A DNA stretch of 64,000 nucleotides. Origin: Quercus robur (taxonomy: Eukaryota; Streptophyta; Magnoliopsida; Fagales; Fagaceae). Below the pieces are notes generated by a model, which did no database searches, was not told the DNA's origin, and was given only the letters and a program-made list of their open reading frames with translations. The DNA is taken from contig NC_065536.1 in NCBI RefSeq assembly GCF_932294415.1, positions 44,166,354 through 44,230,353 on the forward strand, given 5' to 3'. Below are positions 12,258 to 24,146 of this stretch, piece after piece. Within the stretch, counting starts at the first letter, position 1, and the number at the start of each line of letters is the position of its first letter. The position numbers and the translations under genes were made by a program.

Positions 12258-13404
12258 GTGTAAATTACAACAACCTACCCTAAGGTTTGGGGTAATACTA
12301 AGCACATCCAAAGGTTTTAAAAAATGACCAATTTGGTCCTTAAACACTAATGTCTGTTTGTTTAGTCTCCCAAATTTTTATTTATTTATTTATTTCATGT
12401 ATATTATCTATTTCTTTCACTCTATTCTTTACCCAGAACATAAACCCCTCTCTCTCACTCACTCTCAAGCTCAAACCAATATATCCAAAGGACATACATG
12501 GCCATGTAGATGTAGTTAAGAACCATTCAAAAAGAATCTTACTAAACCAATGTATCAATTTTCCAAAACCATACATAGTCTCATTTGGGAAAAATTTTTA
12601 CAAAACATTCAAAAACAAAAATTTCACTACACCAAATGATCAAACCAAGATCAACCTAATAAGATCCAGCATCACACAACACAATCAAGCATATATCAAC
12701 TCAACCAATCAACCACCCAACATCACACCTCAAAAAGACCCAAATCAAAAAAATTTCAAAACAAAACCCAGACCCACAACGGTGAGCATCGGGTGATCCA
12801 ACAACTACCATCTACAACAGCACCACCTATCACTACCCACTCATCCTCCTCAAACCTAAATAGTTCCAAACATCCAACATCACATGATTCACACCTCAAG
12901 CCTAAACAAAACCAAATTAAATTAAAAAAAAAAAAAATTCATACCCACGATGGCAAGTTCCACTTGATTGTGACCTTACAACCGCTGCCCACCACTTATC
13001 ATGATCAAGCAACAATCGTCCACCATCGTCCTAGATTGTGACCCACCCAGCCACCATCCTCCTAAATTCGGACACAGCCACCCAGCTTTCAATAGCAACA
13101 TATATCGTGGGTTTTGTAGGTAAATCGATACTGAAACCGTGGTGGTTTGTTGTCCTTGCTAAGTCTGAAAATTTATAGCTTTGATATTAAGCTTGAGGGA
13201 GAGAGAGATATTTTTTTAGCATGAAGGAAGAGAGAACGAAAAGAGAGAGAGAAGAAAAGGGTACTTTAAAAAATGAAATAAAACAATTTAATACACGGTG
13301 CAAAAACGGCATTAGTGTTTAAGGACCAAATTGATCATTTTTTGAAACATTTGGATGTGCTTGGTATTACCTCAATTCTTAGGGTAGGTTGTTGTAATTT
13401 ACCC
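12258..13404. mobile_element. Non-autonomous Mutator-like element (MULE) with long TIRs and 9-bp TSD
   Basis: The ends form terminal inverted repeats of roughly 100 bp. The left begins GTGTAAATTACAACAACCTA and the right ends with the complement of GGGTAAATTACAACAACCTA. Inner TIR text includes GGACCAAATTGATCATTTTT. The element is bracketed by an identical 9-base duplication AAAAAAGAT at 12249-12257 and 13405-13413, the length typical of Mutator insertions. The interior has CT-rich then CCACC-rich sequence and a GA-rich stretch near 13200, without a transposase. The 148-codon open frame inside (12350-12796) has no recognisable domain and overlaps the left TIR, so I do not call it a gene. Confidence 0.85.
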
Positions 13405-13413
13405 AAAAAAGAT

Positions 13414-15070
13414 TTATTGACACTCTATCTTAGGAAGTAATATATATATATATAAAAGTTTTTTTTTAAATTTTTTTTAATACGTTTATTAACACGTCAA
13501 GTTAAACTAATTTTGAATTCAATTAAAAAATTTCAATATCACCCACCGTCCCATATTATAGGACATGGAAATAGAATTTGACTGATTAAGTTAACATATA
13601 GGAAAGACACACGGTTTAAACTCAAATAAAATAAACTAAAATTAACACAAAAACAACAATAATAATAAAAAAAAGTAGTTTACGTAGGTGCATCATATAT
13701 GGGAGCATTTGTTTTAATTTTGCGTGTGCCAAAATTGCAAGTCAAAAGAAAATCATTGATATAGTAGTAGTGATAGTTGTGGTCGACATGTTAATTTGTT
13801 AGTTATATTCTTCTCCACTTCTACGCGCATAATATTTACGTAATACGCGTCGTTCCCATGTGAACCGGTTCAAATTTCAGACTTATTAGAAAATAGAAAT
13901 AGAATACTAGTAGTTTCTAACCTTTTTTAATAAAAAAGTTTCGTACCTTTTATAAATTAAAAAAATAAAAATAAAATCTAGCACTAGTTCTAATTAATTT
14001 ATGTTATAATAGGTGGAAGATATTTGTCGGTTCTTTTTGTGTCGTAAATGTTGAAATATTTATTTATTTTTACAGCTGTTATATAATTGAAGGAGGTGGG
14101 AAAAGAAAGGACAGGCAGTGAAGGAAAGTTGATGGAAAGGCCCAATTAACAAGCGACACGTGTTGTACTGATGAAAAAGACAGCATGAGTCTAAATAGTA
14201 ATATTATCTCTGTAATATTTTCAAAACAAATTTTAAATATTAAATTATTATTAATAGATAAAAAAAAATATTAATAATAGAATCGGATTAAAACAAGTAA
14301 TCTTATTGTGTAAGATTTATTATGAAAATATCCATAATATTACTGGATAAAACTTAAATAAATAAAATATATATATTTATAGATTCAGATCCTCTAGATT
14401 TTTTAGGGTATTCTATTAAATAGATTTTCTTAAATTTTAACTATTTTTTAATAATTTAATGGACTAAATTTTGCTATGCCAGTATTCTACTAACAATAAT
14501 CTTAATTATTTTGTTTGCAATATTATTTTATTATTTTAAAAATATTGTTAGTTCAATGTTGACATATCGAAATCTTAACCATTAAACCGTTAAAGAGTAA
14601 CTAGGATTTAAGGAACATTACTGCTAAAGTACTTTAGAAAATCTTGAGAGTCTAAATCGTCATATTTACTGGGCTTTGATTTGATAGCAGAAAATGAATG
14701 TGATCTGTCAGTCACTTGGACAGTTGGACATACTGTCTTCCTACAATGTTACTGTACGCTAAGGCACAGCCCACAAAATTTCCAAAAAAATAAAATAAAA
14801 TAATAATAATAATAAATTCTGTTTAGGAAAAAAAAAAAAAAATTTAAAAATGCTGTTGATGAATATAATAAAAAATAAATTTATATTCAGAGGCGGAAAA
14901 AAGGGCGAGCAGAAAGAGCAAATCTTTTAATCCTATTCTATCGGTTATTATTCCCGTCCTATTTATTTATTTATTTTCTTTTAATATGGAATATTGTATT
15001 TATTAATAGATATTATTATTATTTTACGCTGATAATGTTAATAAAGTAGTATTTAATTTTGATCTCCTTT
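13414..15070. other. AT-rich upstream region of the acetyltransferase gene
   Basis: No open frame with recognisable motifs. Multiple A/T runs and short TA repeats (13440-13455, 14360-14375). The proximal 300-400 bases presumably hold the promoter of the downstream gene. Confidence 0.4.
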
Positions 15071-15073
15071 CCC

Positions 15074-15082
15074 TATATATAA
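15074..15082 (+). promoter_or_regulatory. TATA box of the HGSNAT-like gene
   Basis: TATATATAA stands alone in a C-rich context about 400 bases before the start codon. Transcription would begin near 15105-15115, giving a purine-rich 5' leader (AAG, GAAG repeats) of about 370 bases before ATG at 15482. Confidence 0.6.
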
Positions 15083-15481
15083 GCGAAGACGATAGATGTG
15101 GATTAAAGCAAAGTAGAGGCGGAGGAAGATCAACAACTAGGAGGAGTAGGAAAGAGCAAAAAAAGAAGAAAAGTTTCAGAAAAAGTAAATGCTATTGAGA
15201 GAAGGAGAGCATCTTATCTCCTTTTTCTCAACAATGAGATAAACGCATTATAAAAAACCGAAAGAAAGAACAAAGAAGAAGAAGATAGACATACTTTTTC
15301 TCTGGTGCCAAACGTTTTTTGAAAGGCACAAACAAACAAAAAAAAAGTGATCGATCTTCTCTCACACAGCTTTTTGGCTGTCTGATCTAGTTTAGATTAG
15401 GTTTGTATTTATAAACCAGAGAGATTCTACATTTTTGCGGCGTTTAATAAATATTAGAATTTGTGTTAGTACAATTTCAGA

Positions 15482-15889
15482 ATGGCGATGTACGAGCCTA
15501 TTAGAGGACACGATGAAGCAGAAGAAGAGAAGAAGAAGCGTGGAGTGGAGTGTTGTTCTGGAGATGTACACGTAGATGGAGTAGTAGATGATGTTGAAAT
15601 GGCTATTCATTCGAGATCCAGCACCTCTGCTACTAGTAAGATTGAAGATGAAGGCTCTAAGCAAAGGCGCCTCCACCAACACCAACCACCCCCAAAACCA
15701 CAATCACAACGTCTCGTTTCGCTCGACGTTTTTCGCGGTCTCACTGTTGCGGTAATTTATTCATTCCTCTTCTTTGTTTTCGATTTTTCTTTTGTTCGCT
15801 AAACTTACATACCAATCAAATATTATGAATTTTGGTAGATTGGAATTGAGATGAGATGATTGCATTGCTTTTTTTTTTTTTTTTTTTTT

Positions 15890-15929
<40 letters not shown>

Positions 15930-18900
15930 CATTGTTTCCAGTCGGGAATTAGATGAAACGACGTCGTCTTTAGTTTGCTTTGATGTTAACACAACAACTG
16001 CCAGAGCCTGAGTCCTCAATATTTTGACTTTTTTATTTATATTTATTTTTAACTTTGCATATAGAACATGGGAAAGACTTTTTTTTCATTAATCATTATT
16101 TATCATTTTACGTTTTGAATACTCAGAGTCTCTTTGACACTTTTTTTTTCCTCTAAATTCTATACTGCGTATTTTTTTTTTCATCCCCATGTCAACGAAG
16201 TTAAATTAGGAAATAGAAAAAGTCAATAAAACGTAGCGCCCGTCCAATGATTATAAATTCGTTAGATATTTACAAAAATTATTTCACTCTATCTTTCTTT
16301 GTTACCATAAATAAACCATATTATGATTGTTTCTTTTTGTTTATTATCGGGGTTTGTGCTCAAATTAAAATTTTCATCAGAGAAACACTGAAAGATAACC
16401 GGAGAGAATAATTGCTATTTAAGCTTAATACGTCCACATAATAATATTCTAAAATTTTAATGTGTAGAGAGGATGGACCATAATCATGGTATATGATACA
16501 TATTGCAAATGGGTCATTGGCACAATATACTTTATAATTTATAGTACAGAAACGGTGGTGTAATGATGTTATAAGAGCTGGTGAGTGGTCGTTTTAGTGG
16601 TAACTTGATTTGGAATTTCAACTATCTTTCTTGGTCTTAAAAATATTATCAACCATAACAATTTAATACATACCTACCCCTCTATTATTTCCATTAATGT
16701 GCCATTGTCCTTTATTTAATTACGAGTCACAGTTCACCTAGAACAAGCCTAAAACCCATAACTCATCCCTATATACGTGGGTACCTTGTATGGGTCAAGA
16801 CTCAAGAGAGCGTGTACTGCTAATTCTTTGGCTTTTCTCTCCCTTTCAATACAGCTGGCCCTGCATTAAATCTTTGGTATTACTTTTGGATAAAACTTAG
16901 GCATAGAAACTTATGTGTTGTTTTTTAAGTTTTTCTCTTAAAGTTCAACTATGTGGCGATTTAATTAAAAAATACACTTCCATCCCATGAGAAAAAATAC
17001 ACAAGGCAGAATCTTAAAAGGGGAATCTAAGAAACAACATCTAATTACTATACCTAAGTCTTGCCCTTCACTTTTTGTTGACAACTTATTGGAAAGTTGT
17101 TAAAAATATTTAAAAACATACTTTTAGCTTAAAGTTATAAAATTGAGTTTGGCTTACATGTGGTAGTTTTTTAATTGACATTCTCTTAGTTTTTTCTTGG
17201 GATAGAATGATGTGGTATTGTGTTTTAAACTTCACCAAAGATTTAGTTAGTAAGTTATGTGACAATTTCTCATGAAAACAAAAGGAGATGTTCAATTGAA
17301 AAACTACTGGAGATAGCCGGACCAAAAAATAATTTATGCATTTGTAATCTTGGCTAACAAGAAAAAAACAAAAAACTAATCCAAGTGCACTACCTAAAGG
17401 ACTTAAGAACAAGCTACCAAATATGCATAACTGCATAGTGGAAGCAGCTCTGGTTCCAGCCCTTTAAATTCTGTTGGTGCAATCATTATCAGCAAAAGAA
17501 TCTACCAGAATACCATGTTTTTTTTATACCATTTTTGTTATAGGGGAATAACAAGCTTTACATGTGTTGATTTTAGTTTGCACTTACATGAATAGATAAA
17601 AGAATTTTAGGACAAATGAAAAACATTGGTTCTTTTTTGAAACCATAATTCGTTAGTCATTTGGTTTATGACGGTTTCCAGTAAGGCTAGTTGAACTCCT
17701 AATGAAAATGGGAAGCTGGCAGTGTGTTCTACGGCATGATGCTTGTATGTGTTGTATACTTGAACTGGATTATGTGTAGATTGAGCGGGAAAAAGTGATT
17801 AACCGATTGAAATTTGCGCTAATTTTTGTTGATGCATCAAAGGACATGTTCCTTTTAGCATTGTGATATTACTAAATTAATGCAATGTGTCTGCCCTGTT
17901 TTTCATGTATTGACAAGCTAAATTAAGTATTCTCTTTCCAAATTAATTTCTCATACTTGATGCAGCTAATGATACTCGTGGATAATGCTGGTGGAGTCCT
18001 CCCTGCTATTAATCATTCACCTTGGAATGGTGTAACCCTTGCAGATTTTGTCATGCCATTTTTCCTCTTTATTGTTGGTGTTTCACTCGCACTTACCTAC
18101 AAGGTATCTCTTGCTCTGGGAATGTATTTCTTTTATCATTGGCATCCATGTATATGTACAATGTAATATTCGATAAGTTCAACATGAACTGTTCTTTAAT
18201 TCTTGTTCTCTTCATAAATTTATTGTGTTTTTATTCAAGGCTGAAACAAAATTATTTAAATCTTCATGATATATTATACAAGTCAATAATATTATTAGAT
18301 GGATGCTACTTCTACTACTATTGATCTCTAAGCCTAACAAATTATTTTCTTTCTACAGAAATTGTCATGCAGTACGGTTGCAACTAGAAAAGCAATAGTG
18401 CGGACTCTAAAGCTTTTACTACTAGGCCTTTTCTTTCAAGGTGCTTTCCCAGATCTATAGCTCTTAGACCATAGCCTATACCCCCTGTATCCCAGAATTT
18501 ATCTGTATTTTCTTTCAGCAACAGTGAAGATAAAAGCAACTAAGAACAATGATAAAAATATTGAATATCTTTGAAAAGCTGAGTATTTTTGTTCATTAAT
18601 AATTAGGGGAGTTTTTTTTTTTTTTTTTTTTGAAGAACAATAATTGGGGGTTTCATTTAAAACACTTGATACGTTTTTTGTAATCCTAAGGGCTAGCACA
18701 ATCAGCCAGGGACTATGCCTTATCAAGCGGAAGTCACTAGTTCAAATGTCCCCTTGGGGCAAACACTTGAAAAAAACTTTATATTTTTCTGTACTAAATG
18801 TGTTTCATCTTTCCTGTCCAGGTGGTTTCCTCCATGGCATAAATAATTTAACTTATGGTGTGGATATTGAACAAATAAGATGGTTGGGTATACTACAGGT

Positions 18901-21507
18901 ATACTTCTGCCCTCCCTCTTTTTTTTTTTGGGTGGTTTTCTCCTTTTGAAATGTTTATAATGCCAGGTACCATAAAGAACTAGTTAGAGTGGGTTATTGT
19001 TCAGGCATTTATTAATTGAAACTTAAGAGCAGATCTTGCTGCTTAACTTTGATGTAATGTCTCCTTATAAAAGAAATGGCTTTGCCTGACTCAACTACTG
19101 TATTGAATATAAAAAGTAATTTGTTTTGGACTGCCAATGAACATATTTGCAATTTTAGAGAAATTATATATGCAGTGCATTTATTAGCTTTCTGAATAAC
19201 ACACACCATTTTCCTTCTCTCCCCTTTCGTGCAGAGAATTGCAATAGCGTATCTGCTGACAGCTTTGTGTGAGATTTGGTTGAAGGGTGTTGATAATGTT
19301 AATTCAGGATCATCTCTTCTCAGGAAATATCGATTTCAGTGGTAGGTCTTATTTATCATGCAGCATTACTAACAAGATCTTGTCTGTGCATTCTCATGAT
19401 TGCAGAAGACCAACATGAACAAGTCACTGAGTAAACAAGTAGCTAACAAAGAAAGGGCAAAAAAATAAAAAATAAAAAATAAAAAATTAAAAAATTAAAA
19501 GAGCAGTAACAAAGAAATTTAACTCTTCTGGGGAAAAAAGTAAAAGAAGTAATATCACAAATAATATAAGAAAAGTTTTCCACTGGCCTTTGGGTCTAAT
19601 GGCATTTTTTCCGCCCATAAGTACACAGGTGGTGGTTGAGATTGTTTTTATATATGTATTTTTCTTCTTTTAATTATAGTTTGTTTATATTAATTTCATA
19701 TCCACTGTCACAGTACTTAATCTTCTCTCTTTGACATTTGCTTCTTGTCTCTTTTCCCTCTCTCAGGTTTTTCGCCTTGATGCTTACCACTCTATATCTT
19801 TTCTTGTTATATGGCTTGTATGTTCCTGATTGGGAGTATCAAATTCCAATAAAATCCTCCTCATCTGCACCAAAAATGTTTTCTGTGAGCTTTAATCTCT
19901 TTTTTCTCCTTTTTAATTTCTTTGTATAATTTTTTAGAATTCTGAGGTTTGATTTTACATATGAAACTGGTGGTTGAATGGTTGTGTCTTGCCTATGCCT
20001 ATTTGGAAGGTGAAATGTGGAGTGCGTGGTGACACTGGGCCAGCTTGTAATGCTGTTGGAATGATCGACCGTAAGATATTGGGTATAAATCATTTATACA
20101 GAAGGCCAGTCTATGCACGAACAGAGGTATCCTGTTTTTAGAGTTGCTTTCAATTGCTTCCCTGCCCCCCTTCTCCCAAATGAGATTCATGTGTGTGCGT
20201 ATGTGTGTGTTTTTGGTTCACAGCAATGCAGTATTAACTCCCCAGATTATGGCCCATTACCGTCTGATGCTCCATCGTGGTGTCAAGCCCCTTTTGATCC
20301 TGAAGGGCTTCTAAGGTGTGTTTACAACTTTTTCCTGTTGTCCACCGGGTCATTCTTCAGCAACTATCTTGCTATATGTAGTAGAGTTTTAACAATTACG
20401 AGGACAATTTCCTGGGATTAAAATCTGATAAGAGAGCCAGTGCTACTTGGGCGGTTGGATGATTTCTTTGTCTTGTTAATGATATCACAGACCGAAACAC
20501 ATCATTTAACGGTGTTTAAGGTTTAACTGGCTATGTTTAAAAAGACATGATTGTTAGTAGAAATTATGGTTAAACTCAATTTTCTTTTGTATTTTTGGAA
20601 ATTGATCAACCTCTTACTTTGTGCTTGTAGTTCAGTGATGGCCATTGTTACCTGCTTGGTTGGTTTGCATTATGGGCACATTATTGTCCATTTTAAGGTG
20701 ATTCATATTCATGGCATAGCACGTCTTCCTTTTGTCACTGAAGTTTTTTCTTTTTTCTCACCAATTTTTATTCATTCCCACATTCAGGACCATAAAGATA
20801 GGATCTTTCACTGGATGATTACAACCTCTTGTCTCATTCTCTTGGGCCTTTCCTTGGACTTATGTGGTAAGTAATGTCTTTACATTTTTCTTAAAAATGA
20901 ATATATGGTAGTGGTTAATTCCATTATTAATCTATCTGCATTTCCATTGCAGGGATGCATTTAAACAAGGTTCTTTACTCATTCAGTTACATGTGTTTCA
21001 CTGCTGGTGTTGCTGGCATTCTCTTTGCTGCAATTTACTTGATGGTAGGAAATCAATTAAGGAATGCAATTTTTACTTTGCTCACGGTTCATCATTGTCT
21101 AGCATGGATATTTATTTTTGGTTAGGTTATTGATAATATGATTGATCTTCATTTAATTGGGTTGCCTGCCCACCCCAACTCACTTCCAATTACAGAAGAT
21201 TGTTTAATTTTTTTCATCTTTTAGTTGGTAATCACGGGGTTTTCCACAGGTTGATGTGTGTGGCTATAGGCGCCTGACCTTGGTGATGGAGTGGATGGGT
21301 ATGCATGCTCTGATGATTTATATTATTGCAGCCTGCAATATCGTGCCAGTTGTCCTCCAGGGATTCTATTGGGGCCGGCCTCAGAATAATATTGTAATCT
21401 TTTCTATTCCTGCTGTTGGATATTTCTTACGCCTGTAACTCATTAAATTGTGATCTGATAACCTTTTTCATCTCTGGCAGCTTAGGTTAATTGGAATTGG
21501 ATCATGA
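15482..21507 (+). CDS. Plant HGSNAT-like membrane acetyltransferase family protein (13 exons)
   Basis: Exons read from the sequence: 15482-15751, 17966-18103, 18359-18440, 18822-18898, 19235-19341, 19767-19884, 20010-20126, 20224-20315, 20631-20697, 20788-20866, 20953-21044, 21250-21393, 21481-21507. All junctions are GT-AG with matching phase, giving 1410 nt and 469 aa. The hydrophilic N-terminus (about 75 residues) precedes RLVSLDVFRGLTVA (residues about 77-90). Then come VDNAGG and H107-x-x-W-N-G; the matching His is proposed as the acetyl-carrying residue in mammalian heparan-alpha-glucosaminide N-acetyltransferase (from memory). About eight to ten hydrophobic segments follow, with a luminal-type Cys-rich loop between (residues about 265-334). 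The plant substrate is not established. The last exon codes only LRLIGIGS; reading through intron 12 gives an alternative tail ending at 21438. Confidence 0.92.
15869..15925. repeat. Poly(T)-poly(A) perfect hairpin in intron 1
   Basis: A run of about 23 T is followed, after AT, by about 32 A. The single-stranded form would fold into a near loopless A/T hairpin. It lies in the 2.2-kb first intron of the HGSNAT-like gene. Confidence 0.85.
18690..18775 (+). mobile_element. tRNA-like SINE fragment in intron 3
   Basis: GGCTAGCACAATCAGCCAGG (A-box-like) is followed 25-30 bases later by GTCACTAGTTCAAATGTCCC (B-box-like) and CTTGGGGCAAAC, then an A-rich tail. This is the layout of a tRNA-derived SINE head, of a family different from those at 10845 and 27685. 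It lies in sense orientation inside the intron 18441-18821. Confidence 0.5.
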
Positions 21508-21900
21508 AAATTTGGGTTACACTTACCCCTGCAACTATACTTTCGGTTTCAAGGTCATGAGGCTGGTGGGCCACTTAGCTGTATCTTGCTGATTTTGGGT
21601 AGTCACCGGTGGAGCTAAGCAAGAATTTTGGAGTTGGATCTTTGCACAATTAGAGGGAAACTTTCTTCTCTTCTTTTATGAATAGACACAATCTCTACAA
21701 TTGAGCTACTTTGTAAATATGTAGGCACGCCATTGAAATTGGAGAACTTAAAATCAGGTCACTTCTTGATGTTTATGGGATGTTTTGTCATAGGATGCTT
21801 CAGCTTAGTACGATGCAACCTTTTATGATGGTAGTCACATGATTAAGAATTATAGAAAGAGATATGCATTAGAAGGCTAATATAACATTTGGGGGGGATA
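21508..21900 (+). other. 3' untranslated and flanking region of the HGSNAT-like gene
   Basis: Follows the TGA at 21505-21507. No further coding potential was seen; the cleavage site cannot be fixed from the sequence alone. It ends at a SINE. Confidence 0.45.
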
Positions 21901-21917
21901 TGTCATGCATTTATTTA

Positions 21918-22082
21918 TTTTTTATTTTTTGAGAGAATTTTAACCTATGGCGTCCGCTCTTGATAATAGTTCTTTATTATCAGACCAAGATACCAATCAG
22001 TTTTTGGTGTAGGCGGGGATTGAACCCCAGATCTCTTATATAACCATCAGAGACTTTACCAGTTGAGCTAACTGGAACTCAC
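21918..22082 (-). mobile_element. tRNA-derived SINE with perfect 17-bp TSD
   Basis: Minus-strand copy of the same family as 10845-11008. It contains GGGGATTGAACCCC (B box reversed) and GTTGAGCTAACTGG (A box reversed). The direct repeat TGTCATGCATTTATTTA flanks it at 21901-21917 and 22083-22099 and marks a target-primed insertion. The T-rich left end is the reversed A-tail. Confidence 0.88.
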
Positions 22083-22285
22083 TGTCATGCATTTATTTAA
22101 ATGAAATCTAAGAAGAAAAAAATTATCAACAACCTCATTGTAAAAAACAATGGTGATTTATTTCCCTGCTTAAAAAAAAAATCTGGATTGAGTAAACGTC
22201 AATAATCAAATAAAAACTGAGAAAGAAAACATTGCCAAAACCCAAAGCATAATCATTATAAAACAAGAGTCATGCCAGAGACATA

Positions 22286-22459
22286 TCCATGGACTTATTG
22301 AGAAAAGAAATATAAAAATCTTGTGCCCCTTGACTTATTGATACAACAACCATAAAAACAGTGACAAAATTATCCATGGACTTATAGAGAAAAGAAATAT
22401 AAAAATCTTGTGCCCCTTGACTTATTGATACAACAACCATAAAAACAGTGACAAAATAA
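22286..22459. repeat. Tandem duplication, two 87-bp units
   Basis: The segment starting TCCATGGACTTAT at 22286 is repeated at 22373 with one or two differences. The duplication creates an in-frame repeat in a spurious minus-strand open frame but matches no known gene. Confidence 0.9.
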
Positions 22460-22625
22460 TGGTGGAATCCACTCCCTATGTTGTGTATGGAACAAGTTAT
22501 GGATATCAATGGTGAGGTGAAGTGTGGGTGAGAGAAATCATAGGAGTGGGTGGAGGTCAAGGCAGAGGCAGAGAGACTGAAGGTGAGATTCATTTGAAAT
22601 TTTGAATGGTAGTAAAAGGATATAT

Positions 22626-22860
22626 GGGGTCTGTTTGGATTGAACTTATTTTTGTTAAAACTGAAAACTAAAAATACTGTAGTAAAATACATTTAAAAGA
22701 ATAGTACCATGGGACCTATTTAAAATTTTTTTTTTTGAATAAAGTAGTTGTGGGTCCCATGAACAGTGCTGCTATATTGTGAACAATAAATTTTGTCTCC
22801 CTGAAACGTGTGAAAAAAAAAAAAGAGGAAAACGCTGAAATGAAAACGCAGACGCCGAAT
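22626..22860. mobile_element. hAT-like MITE, copy 1
   Basis: Starts GGGTCTGTTTGGATTGAAC and shares text with 26426-26712: TAAAACTGAAAA, a CCATGG segment, GTTGTGGGTCCCATGAACAG, a GTGAAAAAA run, and AACGC repeats. Its right end is degenerate. Confidence 0.6.
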
Positions 22861-23437
22861 TCAAACTGGAACATGGTTTGAGCTATAGTGAGTGCAAATG
22901 GGAAGATTGTAGCTTTTGTGAAAATAAATATGGATGAGAGTGGCACGCCACTTCTTCAAAGGTTTCTTGCTGACACGATCATGCACCTTTACTTTACTTT
23001 TAGAGAGTTGAGTGTAGAAGAGCAACATCCCTCTGTGTGTCAAACTCAAATGCCAATGATATATTATCAATGAAAAAGATACAAGACGTAATCTCATTGC
23101 CTACACGGAAACGCTCAAAGGCTATGAGGTTCAAGAACATGGACTCTGTGTCATCATCCACAAAAGATGACTGGGAGCCTTAACACCCCACCAGTGAATG
23201 AGATATCTTTGAGGCCCCTACCTTTGATCCTATCTCCACTTCCGTTGTTCTTTTTTGACTGATTTTCTTTTTTGGGTAAGCTTTACCTGAAGTAAGCTCT
23301 TATTGTAGACATCCAACACATGTCGGCATTCACCCATGCTATTGGAGGAGCATGGGATTGATGAGAAACTCTTCATCTTGTGCTAGGGACAAAATTTATT
23401 GGTCAAATTCAAACAAGACAATCTTGTTAGTTATATA
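22861..23437. other. No recognised gene
   Basis: A few moderate open frames occur on both strands (for example around 22888-23073) but without domain signatures or splice context. It might be remnant coding DNA; I cannot support that. Confidence 0.35.
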
Positions 23438-23790
23438 CTTCCTCCGTCTCAATTTGTTTGTCTTGTTTGAAAAGTCAAACTTTTTAAAGGAATATCATTT
23501 ATTATCTTGCTTACCTCATTAAAATGTATAAGTTTACAAAACTACTCTTAAATAAATTTATCAGCATTTTTTTTAAAAGAGTCATTCTTAATGAGGCAAC
23601 TAAGAAGATGCTCCAATTAGATTGATTTTTTTAAAAATATTTGTTAGTTTTCTTTTCAAATAGTTTTGAAAATAAAGTAGGGGTATAATAGGAACATTAG
23701 TAAATTAATGATTTTTATTTTTAGAAACAAGACAATATTTGGGAACATCCCAAAATGGAATAAATGACAAACAAACTAGGACGGAAGGAG
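23438..23790. mobile_element. Stowaway-type MITE (Tc1/mariner)
   Basis: The ends are CTTCCTCCGTCTCAATTTG and its inverted counterpart TAGGACGGAAGGAG, flanked by TA on both sides (23436-23437 and 23791-23792). The CTCCCTCCGTCC-type terminus and TA duplication are diagnostic of Stowaway. Length is about 353 bp and there is no coding capacity. Confidence 0.88.
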
Positions 23791-24146
23791 TATATAATTC
23801 GGTCAAGGTCTTAGGGGAGTGCATCATCAAGTTTGGAATATTTTTCAACCCAATCCAACTTCTTTGGGTTGAGAAACTCAACCTAATTCTTGATATGTTT
23901 TTTAAAAAAACCAACCCAACCCAATTCTTAGGTCGTTGTTGAGACCATATTGTTAAGTCTAATAACATTTTTTAAAGGTTTTCCTCCAACTATAGAGATC
24001 ATTATTCAATCAATAATTACTATTGAATATTGAGTGAGTTACATAATATTCCAATGTTATCAAAAATTAAATCTCACAATATTAAAATAAATAAAAATAA
24101 CTAATTTAAACAAAATCTCAAATTCCAAAATAAATCAAACAGCTAA

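Noticed and set aside
12350..12796. 148-codon open frame within the Mutator-like element
   Set aside because: It overlaps the left TIR, has low-complexity Pro/Asn/Thr composition and no recognisable domain or splice context.
15392..15703. 103-codon minus-strand open frame opposite exon 1 of the HGSNAT-like gene
   Set aside because: Shadow of a real exon on the other strand.
18690..18775. Considered as a functional tRNA gene
   Set aside because: A- and B-box-like text is degenerate, there is no cloverleaf pairing that I can complete, and the A-rich tail fits a SINE.
22270..22692. 140-codon minus-strand open frame with an internal repeat
   Set aside because: The protein repeat merely reflects the 87-bp DNA duplication; composition is not protein-like.
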